Positions 17,220-25,147 of a stretch of 64,000 nucleotides of DNA are shown here, in pieces. This stretch comes from UBA1926 sp002337215 (GTDB lineage: Bacteria; Planctomycetota; Phycisphaerae; Phycisphaerales; UBA1924). The position numbers and the translations under genes are program-made. How positions within the stretch are numbered: the stretch's first letter is position 1; each line of letters opens with the position of its first letter. The notes below the pieces were generated by a model. That model saw only the letters and a list, made by a program, of their open reading frames with translations, was not told where the DNA came from and ran no database searches. The stretch covers positions 57,104 to 121,103 of the forward strand of contig CAXBAF010000008.1 in assembly GCA_963973795.1 (NCBI GenBank). The letters run 5' to 3'.

Positions 17220-18029
17220 ATGCCCGCGCACACAGACAAACCGATCCGACTCGCGGTCTGGTCCGGCCCGCGCAACATCTCCACCGCTCTGATGCGGTCC
17301 TGGTCGAGCCGGGCAGACAGCGCTGTCGTCGATGAACCCCTCTACGCCCACTATCTGACCACGCTCGACCCCGAGAAGCGCGCGCTCCACCCCGGGGCCG
17401 ACGAGATCCTCGCCTCGCAACCCACCGACTGGCGGACGGTCTCCGGCGCGCTCGTCGGGCCGGTACCGGGGGGCAAACTGGTTTGGTACCAGAAGCACAT
17501 GGCCCACCACATCACCGACGCGATGCGGGCGGACATGGAGGCCGACTTCGACCGCGGCGAGGACGCCCGGGCCTGGATCAGATCGCTCGCCAACGTCTTC
17601 CTGATCCGCGACCCCGCCGAGATGATCACGAGTTTCATCAAGGTCATCGATAACCCGACGCCCGCCGACCTCGGCCTGCCCCAGCAGGTTCGCCTGTTCG
17701 ACCGCCTGCACGCCCACTGTCTGGAGAAGGGGGGCACCCCGCCCCCCGTCTTCGACGCGGCCGACATCCTGCAAGACCCTGAGGCCGGGCTGACCGCGAT
17801 GTGCGCGGCAGTGGGTGTCTCGTTCGACCCGGCGATGCTCACCTGGCCCGCGGGCCCCCACCCCGACGACGGCGTCTGGGCCCCCCACTGGTACGCGAGC
17901 GTGAACGCCTCGACGGGGTTCGCGCCGTACACACCCAAGAACGAGCCGGTTCCCGACCGCCTCAAGGGCGTGCTGACCGAATGCCAACGCCTCTACGACC
18001 ACCTCGCCTCATTCAGAGCGATGCCCTGA
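17220..18029 (+). CDS. Sulfotransferase-like P-loop protein
   Basis: From ATG 17220 the protein has 269 residues. The N-terminus 'IRLAVWSGPRNISTALMRSW' matches the PAPS 5'-phosphosulfate-binding loop of sulfotransferase-like proteins, followed by 'VVDEPLYAHYL' and 'FLIRDPAEMITSFIK', where Arg and Ser resemble the 3'-phosphate-binding residues. Whether it transfers sulfate is unknown. A class IV aminotransferase gene lies 0.9 kb downstream; in plants I recall proteins annotated 'branched-chain amino acid aminotransferase-like' that carry both domains in one chain, so the two are likely functional partners (inference). Divergent from glnS. Confidence 0.85.
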   Translation: MPAHTDKPIRLAVWSGPRNISTALMRSWSSRADSAVVDEPLYAHYLTTLDPEKRALHPGADEILASQPTDWRTVSGALVGPVPGGKLVWYQKHMAHHITDAMRADMEADFDRGEDARAWIRSLANVFLIRDPAEMITSFIKVIDNPTPADLGLPQQVRLFDRLHAHCLEKGGTPPPVFDAADILQDPEAGLTAMCAAVGVSFDPAMLTWPAGPHPDDGVWAPHWYASVNASTGFAPYTPKNEPVPDRLKGVLTECQRLYDHLASFRAMP

Positions 18030-18120
18030 GGCAACGCCCGCAGAGGGAACATCTGCTGCCCGGCGGCATCAAACCCCGGGAGACACTCCGCCGATGATCG
18101 AAACACCTCTGGAGCACGCC

Positions 18121-18915
18121 ATGACACCCAGCCTCTCCCGTCGGACATTCATCGCGGCCGGCACCGTGGGCGTTGTCGGCTTTGGGGCCCGCGCCTCGTC
18201 CGAACCGATCGACACCCGGAGTGACCGGTTCCCCTCCACGGATCCGGATGACGCCCGATCGTTCGTCGGCGCAAGCCACGGCGCGATCGATCGCGTGAGA
18301 GCCATGCTCGCGCAGAACCGGGGCCTGGCGAAATCCGCGTGGGACTGGGGATTCGGAGACTACGAGACCGCGATCGGCGCCGCCTCCCATGTCGGCAACA
18401 TCGAGATGATCGAATTGCTGCTCGCACACGGTGCCCGTCCCGACCTGTTCACGCTCGCGACACTGGACCGGGTCGATGCCGTCCGCGCCACGATCGAGAA
18501 CGTCCCCGGCACCCGCGATCTCAAGGGGCCCCACAGCATCCCGCTCATCAGCCACGCCCGCGCCGGCAGGGCGGACCGGGTCATCGACTACCTCGAATCG
18601 ATCGGGCTCGTCGGCAATCCGCCCGTGCCGCTCGACGCCGCATCGGCAGCGCCGTACCTCGGCACCTACGCGTGGGGAACGGGTCCATCGGATCGGTTCG
18701 AGATCGCGTACAGCGACCGATCCAGTTCGCTCACCCTGCAACGCCCGGGCTCGAGTTCGCGAAACCTGAAACCGGCACCCGGAGACCCGCTCTCGTTCTC
18801 TCCGGCCGGCGCGGAGCACGCGGTGATCCGGTTCGACCGCGTCTCCCCATCGCCAACGACGCTCACCCTCAATGGCACAGGGCCAACGCTGATCGCGACG
18901 CGGACAGACGCCTGA
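18121..18915 (+). CDS. Tat-exported ankyrin-repeat protein
   Basis: From ATG 18121 (GGAG 9 bases upstream) the protein has 264 residues. The start 'SRRTFIAAGTVGVVGFGA' is a twin-arginine signal. Residues about 45-170 contain ankyrin-type repeats ('AIGAASHVGNIEMIELLLAHGARP'-like, shown here only in part), and the C-terminal 90 residues form a beta-rich domain ('YLGTYAWG...') resembling the extra domain seen in some secreted enzymes. It lies between the sulfotransferase-like gene (91-base gap) and the aminotransferase-like gene (34-base gap), likely in one operon. Partner and function unknown. Confidence 0.75.
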   Translation: MTPSLSRRTFIAAGTVGVVGFGARASSEPIDTRSDRFPSTDPDDARSFVGASHGAIDRVRAMLAQNRGLAKSAWDWGFGDYETAIGAASHVGNIEMIELLLAHGARPDLFTLATLDRVDAVRATIENVPGTRDLKGPHSIPLISHARAGRADRVIDYLESIGLVGNPPVPLDAASAAPYLGTYAWGTGPSDRFEIAYSDRSSSLTLQRPGSSSRNLKPAPGDPLSFSPAGAEHAVIRFDRVSPSPTTLTLNGTGPTLIATRTDA

Positions 18916-18949
18916 CCAGACCGCGGGGCGTGTCCGTACACTCACGCCA

Positions 18950-19870
18950 ATGCTCCAGACATTCAACGAAAAGAACCGTGATCTGCTCATCAATATCAAC
19001 GGTGAACTGATCCACCGCGACACCGCAGGGATCAGCCCTTTCGACTCGGCGGTGCAGGGGGGCGACGCCGTGTGGGAGGGCCTCCGCCTCTACAACGGCA
19101 AGATCTTCAAGCTCACCGAGCACCTCGACCGCCTGCGTCACAGCGCTCTCGCGCTCGCCTTCGCCGAGATCCCGACCCACGAATCGATCATCGCCGAGAT
19201 CACAAAGACCCTCGCCGCGAACGAGATGACCGACGGCGTCCACATCCGCCTGACACTCTCGAGAGGAACGAAGATCACCAGCGGGATGGACCCCCGCCTG
19301 AACCAGGCGGGCCCGACGCTCATCGTCCTCGCCGAGCACAAGGCCCCGGTGTACCGCGACGCCGTGGGCGAGTCGGGGCTGAGCCTGATCACCAGTTCCA
19401 TCCGCCGCTTCGCGCCCGACGCGATGGACCCCAAGATCCACCACTGCAACCTCATCCAGTCGATCATGGCGAAAATCGAGGCGAACGTCGCCGGGGCCGA
19501 CGACGCGATCATGCTCGACCCGCGCGGCTTCCTCGCCGAGACCAACGCGACGCACGTCTTCATCGTGAACAAAGGCCCCGACGGACCCATCATCGAGACG
19601 AGCCGGCTCGTCGCCTGCCCCGAGGGGATCACCCGCGCGACGGTGCTCGAACTCTGCCGGGCGCACGGCATCGAACACCGCGAACGCGATATCTCGATGG
19701 TCGAGGTCTACCGCGCCGACGAGTGCTTCACGACCGGGACGATGGGCGAACTCGCGCCGGTCGCGACCGTAGACGGACGACCGATCGGGAACGGCAACCG
19801 CCCGACGACCGCCAGGCTCTCAGGGCTCTTCGGCGAACTGACAGCCCGCGAGGGCACACCTGTTGTCTGA
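18950..19870 (+). CDS. Class IV aminotransferase-like protein (BCAT-like)
   Basis: The 306-residue protein has the fold of branched-chain/D-amino acid aminotransferases: 'SPFDSAVQGGDAVWEGLRLYNG', 'HLDRLRHSA', 'HIRLTLSRG', 'LAETNATHVFIV', 'GITRATVLEL' and 'TGTMGELAPV'. The usual PLP lysine lies three or four residues before a conserved Asn/Ala; here the segment is 'DPKIHHCNLIQSIMAKIEA', so His replaces Lys at the expected place and the nearest Lys is one or two residues further upstream. The enzyme may be active with a shifted lysine or may have another function. The same 'KIHH.N' segment occurs, as I recall, in plant BCAT-like fusion proteins. The neighbouring sulfotransferase-like gene supports this. 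Confidence 0.85.
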   Translation: MLQTFNEKNRDLLININGELIHRDTAGISPFDSAVQGGDAVWEGLRLYNGKIFKLTEHLDRLRHSALALAFAEIPTHESIIAEITKTLAANEMTDGVHIRLTLSRGTKITSGMDPRLNQAGPTLIVLAEHKAPVYRDAVGESGLSLITSSIRRFAPDAMDPKIHHCNLIQSIMAKIEANVAGADDAIMLDPRGFLAETNATHVFIVNKGPDGPIIETSRLVACPEGITRATVLELCRAHGIEHRERDISMVEVYRADECFTTGTMGELAPVATVDGRPIGNGNRPTTARLSGLFGELTAREGTPVV

Positions 19871-19872
19871 GA

Positions 19873-20481
19873 TCATCGCCTGCGAGTGCAGACGAGCCCG
19901 AGGCCGAGCAACGCGAGCACCGGCGGGGCGGGGATCAGCACCACGACCGAGTCGAGCGCGACGTTCGCCTGGTGGCTGCCCGTCGCGTGCAGGAAGCGGA
20001 TCGTCGTCGAATTCGACACCGCGGTGAACGAGAACGCGTGCTCGGTCCAGCCGTCCTCAAAGGGCATCTCCATGACCACGGCCGAGGCGAGTTCACCGTC
20101 CGTCGCGTCGTCGGTGATGGACACGAAAAGTGCCTGCGTCACGCTTCCCTGGATCGAGCGGGTCGCGAACGAGACCTCGTAGACGCCGCCGGCGCCCGTC
20201 GTGAACGACTGCCAGAGCCTGTCGCCCATCGCGCCCGAGTGCCCCATGCTGACGAACTGCTCGCCGGTGTGGGCCGCGACATTGGAATCGCCGTTCACGC
20301 CGCGTTCAAGCATCATGTACCCACCCTCGGTCTCCCAGTCGGTCAGCAGCGCGATATCGACACGCGTCGGAGCATCCATCGCGGATGACTCGAACGAGCC
20401 GTTCAGCAGCGCATTCGAAGGTGCCGCAGCACCCGAAGACACCGCCCCGGACAGAACGATCGCAAGGATCACGGACTTCAT
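19873..20481 (-). CDS. Exported protein with PEP-CTERM-like sorting tail
   Basis: From ATG 20481 the protein has 202 residues: a signal peptide, a beta-sandwich region opening with 'LLNGSFESS' (as in DUF642/choice-of-anchor proteins), and the tail 'IPAPPVLALLGLGLVCTRRR', that is Pro-Ala-Pro, a hydrophobic helix and a terminal Arg cluster. This is the layout of PEP-CTERM/exosortase signals in planctomycetes. The stop is only 2 bases from the end of the convergent aminotransferase gene. Binding target unknown. Confidence 0.75.
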   Translation of the reverse strand: MKSVILAIVLSGAVSSGAAAPSNALLNGSFESSAMDAPTRVDIALLTDWETEGGYMMLERGVNGDSNVAAHTGEQFVSMGHSGAMGDRLWQSFTTGAGGVYEVSFATRSIQGSVTQALFVSITDDATDGELASAVVMEMPFEDGWTEHAFSFTAVSNSTTIRFLHATGSHQANVALDSVVVLIPAPPVLALLGLGLVCTRRR

Positions 20482-20592
20482 GATCGGTTCCCCTACAGCA
20501 CCGCGATGCCACGCGGGCCATTGAGAACCGTGCCACAGATTCCCGAGCACGCCCAGCGATCGGCCAGATTTCTCGACAAAGGCCGGGCTCTG

Positions 20593-21459
20593 TCAACGAG
20601 TCTGATCGACGAGCCACTCCCACAGCCCGCTCTGCCGGTATGCGCTGTCCCAGGAGTTGTGGTTGTCGTTCGGGAAGACCGTCAGCTTGCTCGTCATCCC
20701 CGCGTCCTGGAGCGCCTCGTGCAGCCATTCCGATTCGGCGGGGGGGACAACATTGTCCTTCCCGCCGTGCAGCAGCCAGACCGGGGTGCCCTCGAACGAC
20801 TCGGCAAAGGCTGAGCGGGCCGCCCATTCGGGCTTGGGTCGGCTGTTCCGCTTGCCGTCTTCCCAGAACCGCTGGACATACCCGCAGACCGGCGCGGCCG
20901 CGCGGAACCGGTCGCCGTGCATCGACGCGAACTGGATCGCCCCGTGCCCGCCCTGGCTCAGCCCGGTGATCGCGACCCGGCCCGGGTCGATACCGAACTC
21001 GGCGATCGCTGCGTCGAGCATCGCGAGCACCGCGTCGTCGAAATCCTCCCACTCCGCGTCGCCCCTGGGCTTCTGGGGGATAACCACGACGAAGGGCCAG
21101 CGGCCGGGCTCGAGCATCATGGCGGGGGGCAGCCCCACCGCGAGCGGCTTGCTGCCGTCGGTGCCGCACTCGCCGTAGCCGTGGAGGAAGATCAGCCCCC
21201 GCACGCCGCGACCGTCCGCCTCGGCGGCCCGTTCGAGATCCCTCGGCACATACACCGAATAGGGGTACGACGCCCCGTTGTGCTCGAGCGTGCGGAACAG
21301 GTACCCGGCCGGACGCTCCGGTGCTGCCGGCTCGGCGTCCGGGTGGGTCGCCCCCATTCCCAGCATGCCCAGCATGCTCGGCAGGCCGATCACGACCAGC
21401 CCCAACGCCATCACAAACGCCCAAATCCCACGCCCGCCCGCTGTGTTGTATCCGTTCAT
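20593..21459 (-). CDS. Alpha/beta hydrolase, esterase/depolymerase type, membrane-anchored
   Basis: The 288-residue protein has an N-terminal hydrophobic segment (residues 12-35) and a hydrolase domain with 'LIFLHGYGECGTDG' (oxyanion region), nucleophile elbow 'GLSQGG', acid in 'GGKDNVVPP' and the catalytic His in 'NDNHNSWD'. The arrangement resembles phospholipase/carboxylesterase and PHB-depolymerase-like esterases that act outside the cytoplasm. Divergent from the gene at 21636, with a repeat-rich promoter region between them. Confidence 0.85.
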   Translation of the reverse strand: MNGYNTAGGRGIWAFVMALGLVVIGLPSMLGMLGMGATHPDAEPAAPERPAGYLFRTLEHNGASYPYSVYVPRDLERAAEADGRGVRGLIFLHGYGECGTDGSKPLAVGLPPAMMLEPGRWPFVVVIPQKPRGDAEWEDFDDAVLAMLDAAIAEFGIDPGRVAITGLSQGGHGAIQFASMHGDRFRAAAPVCGYVQRFWEDGKRNSRPKPEWAARSAFAESFEGTPVWLLHGGKDNVVPPAESEWLHEALQDAGMTSKLTVFPNDNHNSWDSAYRQSGLWEWLVDQTR

Positions 21460-21503
21460 GCCCCGAGTCTACTCGGTCGGGCGGGCAACCCGCCCGGCCG
21501 ATC

Positions 21504-21564
21504 TGCCAAGGCCTTGGCACGGCTTTGGCACGGCCTCGGCACCATCTCGTCGCGTCCTTGGCAC
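21504..21564 (+). promoter_or_regulatory. Sigma-54-like promoter within phased 11-bp repeats and a 16-bp palindrome
   Basis: TGGCACGGCTTTGGCA at 21515-21530 matches the -24/-12 consensus (TGGCACGRNNNTTGCW) at all but one fixed position, including GG and GC at the right spacing, and points to the gene at 21636. The same TTGGCAC core recurs with an 11-base period (21513, 21524, 21535 and, after one divergent unit, 21557). TGCCAAGG/CCTTGGCA at 21504-21519 is a perfect palindrome that could be an operator. Sigma-54 use here is inferred from sequence alone. Confidence 0.45.
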
Positions 21565-21635
21565 CCGAGACAACTCGCATCTCTGTTGAGATTTCCGTGG
21601 AACCACGGAGCCAAACACCGAAGAATACATCTGAG

Positions 21636-22622
21636 ATGAGCCGCCTCGGCCCACAACAAATGTCTCGTGCGCTCGCGCTGTCGACCGGGGGGCTCTCCCG
21701 CGGGTCTTTGATCGCGGGAGTTTTCCTCGCCGGGATCACGTGTCACGGTCAGGCGGACGACGACAAGACCGGGCATATCGAATCGCGGACCACGAATGAC
21801 AGCACCCCGGTCGGCGCGTTCCGATCGGTGCGCGATCTCGACACCGATCTCCGGATCTATCTGCCCGAGCCGGCAGCGACCGACGACAACCCGGACCGCA
21901 TCCCGATGCCGTCGCCCCTTGAACCTCTGGGCGAGGAGGACCCGGCGCCCGCGCCCGTGATCGTCTGGGACCCGATCGACGCTGCGACCTTCGAACGCAC
22001 GCCGGATCGGTGGGGGGATCGGCTCAGCGATTATCTCGAGCACGTCTCGCCGTTCCGCGCGATGGCTCACGACCCTCGGCTCACGACGACGGAAACGACC
22101 TCGCCGTTCCGTGTCGAGTTCGGTCGCGACACCGCGCTGATCGACGGCGGGTTCGGCACCCCGGCCGCGCCCGACGAGATCGCCTCGCCCTACATCGAAT
22201 CGCCCGGCGAGCGGTTCGAGCGGTTCAACCTCGACCTCGAGTGGACCCCGATGGCGCGGAACGCGTCGATCCAGTGGCTCGTGCTCTCGGGTGTGCAAGC
22301 CGTCCGCGCCGATATCTCCAGGCTCGACAGCGCGAGCCTGGCGCTCAACCAGGCCCGCGGGTTGGTCGCGGTCCCCATGATCGGCACGGGGGTGCGTTGG
22401 CAGCCGACCGACGGGATGGTCTTCTCGACCACCGCGGCGACGCAGTCGATCGAACAGAGCGCCGGCGTGCTCGATCTCTCGTTCAACGCGGAGTTCAGGC
22501 TCTCCCGGACAGTCGGGCTCACCGCGGGCTACGAGATCTTCGAGTCCGACATGGTCGTCGATGACCTGCGCACCAGCCTCGACCGCGAGGGCGTGTTCGC
22601 GAAGCTGACGATCCGGTTCTGA
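21636..22622 (+). CDS. Exported beta-rich protein, probable outer-membrane protein
   Basis: From ATG 21636 the protein has 328 residues (a second ATG at 21660 is possible). The start contains a signal peptide ('LIAGVFLAGITCHGQA'), then a variable Pro/Asp-rich region, and from about residue 165 alternating amphipathic strands ('RFNLDLEWTPMARNASIQWLVLSG', partly shown) ending in 'VFAKLTIRF', with a terminal Phe as in outer-membrane barrels. No named family recognised. Its upstream region carries the sigma-54-like promoter. Convergent with the class I aminotransferase gene. Confidence 0.6.
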   Translation: MSRLGPQQMSRALALSTGGLSRGSLIAGVFLAGITCHGQADDDKTGHIESRTTNDSTPVGAFRSVRDLDTDLRIYLPEPAATDDNPDRIPMPSPLEPLGEEDPAPAPVIVWDPIDAATFERTPDRWGDRLSDYLEHVSPFRAMAHDPRLTTTETTSPFRVEFGRDTALIDGGFGTPAAPDEIASPYIESPGERFERFNLDLEWTPMARNASIQWLVLSGVQAVRADISRLDSASLALNQARGLVAVPMIGTGVRWQPTDGMVFSTTAATQSIEQSAGVLDLSFNAEFRLSRTVGLTAGYEIFESDMVVDDLRTSLDREGVFAKLTIRF

Positions 22623-22633
22623 GCGATCAACCG

Positions 22634-23836
22634 TTACCTCATCAGGGCGGCGATCTTTTCAAGCCCTTCCGCCAGCCGCTCGGGTTCGGTCGCGAAGCTC
22701 AGTCTGATGTGCGTGTCGCGATCGCTGAACACCCCCCCCGGGATCACGAGCACATTCTCCTCGACGCAACGCTCGAAGAACTGGGTGCCCGTCATGCCCA
22801 GGTGCTCGGGGACCTTCACGAACGCGTAGAACGCGCCGTCGGGGCGGGCGATCTCCGTCACGGCCCCCAGCGTCTCCATCACCATATCGCGCCGCTTCGC
22901 GTAGGCCTGCACCGTGGGGCCCATATCGGTGTCGAACGCCGCGAGCACGCCGGCCTGGAGGGGTGTCGGCGCGCACACGAACGTGTACTGCTGCATCTTG
23001 ATCATCGCGCCCACGATCGCCGGGGGGCCCGCGCAGTAGCCGAGCCGCCATCCCGTGCAGCCGTACGTTTTGCCGAACCCGCGGATGAGCAGCACGGTCT
23101 CTTCCGAACCCGGCAGCCGGGCGGGGCTTGGGCAGCGGAGATCGCCAGCTCCAGAACCGGCATCACCGGCGGCCGCCTGCGTGCGCGCGTCGGCGAACGC
23201 GAACTCGTCGTAGATCTCGTCGGCGATCAGCAGCACGCCCTTCGACCGGCACAGTTCGAGCAGGTCCGCGCATTCCTGCTCGGTGAGCGCGACGCCCGCC
23301 GGGTTGCTGGGCGAGCAGAACAGGACCGCTTTCGTGCGCTCGGTGATGAGCGGCGCGACGCGCTCCGCGGTCATCTTGAAATCGGGGTAGCAACCGCAGC
23401 GGACGGCCTTCGCCCCGCACATCGTCGCCAGCTCGGGGTAGCTCACGAAGTACGGATCCGGGATGATGATCTCGTCGCCCGCGCCGAGCACGCTCAGGAA
23501 CGAGAGCACCAGCGCCCCGCTGGTGCCCGCGGTGATCAGGACCGTCGGGTTCGTGGGGTCGCCGGGCGGGCCGCACAGCCAGCCGACATCGTCTTCGAGA
23601 TGCTTGGTGGTGCGCAGCACCAGCGACGGCAATCCCTGGTTCAACGAGTAGCCGTTCAGGTCGGTCGCGATCGCCTCGATCGCGGCGTTCTTGAGCGGGT
23701 CGGGCACCGGAAAGTCGGGCTGTCCGATGCTCAGGTTCACCGGGTCTTTGAGTGTCGCGCCGAGCTCAAAGACCCGGCGGATGCCCGACGAGTCCATCGC
23801 GTTCGCCCGGTCAGAAAGCAGCTGGGTCGTGTTCAT
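22634..23836 (-). CDS. Class I/II pyridoxal-phosphate aminotransferase (aspartate aminotransferase-like)
   Basis: From ATG 23836 the protein has 400 residues. Fold type I markers: 'LSIGQPDFPVPD', 'AGTSGALVLSF', 'PDPYFVSYPE', 'SPSNPAGV', 'ADEIYDEFAF', PLP lysine in 'GFGKTYGCTGWRLGY' and the carboxylate-binding Arg in 'HIRLSFA'. A loop rich in Gly/Ala/Pro is inserted after 'DEFAF' (about 25 residues). Closest in pattern to aspartate/methionine-type transaminases; exact substrate cannot be told. The frame upstream of 23836 is arginine-rich and probably not coding. Confidence 0.92.
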   Translation of the reverse strand: MNTTQLLSDRANAMDSSGIRRVFELGATLKDPVNLSIGQPDFPVPDPLKNAAIEAIATDLNGYSLNQGLPSLVLRTTKHLEDDVGWLCGPPGDPTNPTVLITAGTSGALVLSFLSVLGAGDEIIIPDPYFVSYPELATMCGAKAVRCGCYPDFKMTAERVAPLITERTKAVLFCSPSNPAGVALTEQECADLLELCRSKGVLLIADEIYDEFAFADARTQAAAGDAGSGAGDLRCPSPARLPGSEETVLLIRGFGKTYGCTGWRLGYCAGPPAIVGAMIKMQQYTFVCAPTPLQAGVLAAFDTDMGPTVQAYAKRRDMVMETLGAVTEIARPDGAFYAFVKVPEHLGMTGTQFFERCVEENVLVIPGGVFSDRDTHIRLSFATEPERLAEGLEKIAALMR

Positions 23837-23914
23837 GCGCAAGCCTACGCCGCGGATCGACCGGCTTGTGACACGACACCCCGCCCGCGACACGGCCGGA
23901 CACGCCGAGCGCGC

Positions 23915-23945
23915 ACAAGAAAGCCCGGCGATCATCCGCCGGGCT
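23915..23945 (-). terminator. Intrinsic terminator of the small basic protein gene
   Basis: On the minus strand a perfect 9-bp stem AGCCCGGCG/CGCCGGGCT with a 6-base loop is followed by TTCTTGT. It lies 50 bases after the stop of the gene at 23997-24155 and separates it from the aminotransferase gene. Confidence 0.75.
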
Positions 23946-23996
23946 CATAGAGTTGGTCTCGCTGCGTGCCCGGCCGGGGAAGCCGGACCGAGCGGG

Positions 23997-24155
23997 TTAC
24001 TCGCTGACCTTGGTCTTGCGCAGACCGAGGGCCGAGTCCTTCTTGGGATTGAACTTCTTGTCGGCCTTGAGGGCCTGGATGCGCTCGGCGCGGGTCATCA
24101 CGTTCCGCTTGCCTTCGAGGTTGCCCGAGGTCTTCAGCGAGGGATCACGGCTCAT
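23997..24155 (-). CDS. PVC-superphylum small basic protein (TIGR04137-like)
   Basis: The reading frame is 52 residues, too short for many gene finders. It reads 'MSRDPSLKTSGNLEGKRNV', then 'MTRAERIQALKADKKFNP' and ends 'ALGLRKTKVSE'. This is the pattern of a lysine/arginine-rich small protein conserved in Chlamydiae, Verrucomicrobia and Planctomycetes, probably abundant and possibly ribosome- or nucleic-acid-associated; its function is not established. It has its own terminator just downstream and strongly supports the planctomycete assignment. Confidence 0.88.
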   Translation of the reverse strand: MSRDPSLKTSGNLEGKRNVMTRAERIQALKADKKFNPKKDSALGLRKTKVSE

Positions 24156-24246
24156 ATCGCGGACTCCAATCATCTAAGGCCCTGCGGCGAATCGCAGCGT
24201 CCGGGCCGGGTGCCGCCGAAGCGGCAACGTTCGTCGTGATCAACTC

Positions 24247-25047
24247 TTAGCCACCGAATCGGCGCCAGAGCGGATCGGAAAAATCACTCACCCCGCCACC
24301 GTCGGTCCAGGCCTTGCCCAGCCGGCGGAGACGATCCTCGAACTGCTTCCTCGCGTTGGCCGAGGAACTGTACCGGTCGCCCGGCACGGCCAGCCCCAAT
24401 GCGATGACGCGGAACGAGTCGGAAGTATTCGACCGCCGACGGCGCGGATCAAGTTCCGAGGCGGGGACGGCGATCGCCTCCTCCCCATTTTCGGAGAGAT
24501 ATCGGACCGCCTCGATCGCCTGCTCCCGGGGCAGGGTCACCAGTTCCAGGTAGTTCACGCCCTCGCGGCGCGGGTCCGGTGTCGTTCGTCCGTCGGCCCG
24601 CAGCACCCCCACGAGGCCGGATCTCGAACCACCGGATGCCGAGTCGAGATCCGATCCGGACCCCGAGGTCGTCCCCTCGCGGGTCCGTTGACCGGATCCG
24701 GGTGCTCCCGTCCGGCCCGCTTGCGGCGATCCGGTTTCCCGCTCGCCATTCTGCCGGAGCGGGTCATCGACGAACACGCCCTCGGCGTCGCGGACCGCCT
24801 CGCGTCGCTCGGACGCCCTTGCGGACCCGATTCCGAGCCGGTACCCGATGCCGTACCCCCCGACGATCAGCAAGAGCAGCAGGGCCGCGCCCGCGTAGAT
24901 CCAGACCATCGGGACGGTGATTTCGCGGGTGCCCATGTCGCGGTCGTTCCGCGCGGGACGCCGGGGCGACGACTGCTTGCCGTCGCTCGGGCGTCGGCCT
25001 GCGGAAATGAGATCAAAGAGAGGCTTGCCGCCTCCGACGGGGCTCAT
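24247..25047 (-). CDS. Single-span membrane protein of unknown function
   Basis: The 266-residue protein has a basic cytoplasmic head of about 45 residues, one transmembrane helix ('VWIYAGAALLLLLIVGGYGI'), a low-complexity Gly/Ser/Arg linker (residues 85-145) and a C-terminal globular part ('NYLELVTLPREQAIEAVRYL') whose length and strand-helix pattern recall SPOR-like peptidoglycan-binding domains, although no certain match can be made. Divergent from nuoI, with about 100 bases between the starts. Confidence 0.65.
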   Translation of the reverse strand: MSPVGGGKPLFDLISAGRRPSDGKQSSPRRPARNDRDMGTREITVPMVWIYAGAALLLLLIVGGYGIGYRLGIGSARASERREAVRDAEGVFVDDPLRQNGERETGSPQAGRTGAPGSGQRTREGTTSGSGSDLDSASGGSRSGLVGVLRADGRTTPDPRREGVNYLELVTLPREQAIEAVRYLSENGEEAIAVPASELDPRRRRSNTSDSFRVIALGLAVPGDRYSSSANARKQFEDRLRRLGKAWTDGGGVSDFSDPLWRRFGG

Positions 25048-25147
25048 GCCTCGATTCTACCGCACGGAGCGAACGGTTGAGGCTCCCTGCGCGGCTGCGC
25101 CGGAATCGGCCCGCCGAACCACACCGACCGAGGTCTATAGTCTCCCC

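Noticed and set aside
23097..23180. Frameshift or insertion in the class I aminotransferase gene
   Set aside because: The Gly/Ala/Pro-rich loop is in frame and the flanking motifs are intact, so it is a tolerated insertion.
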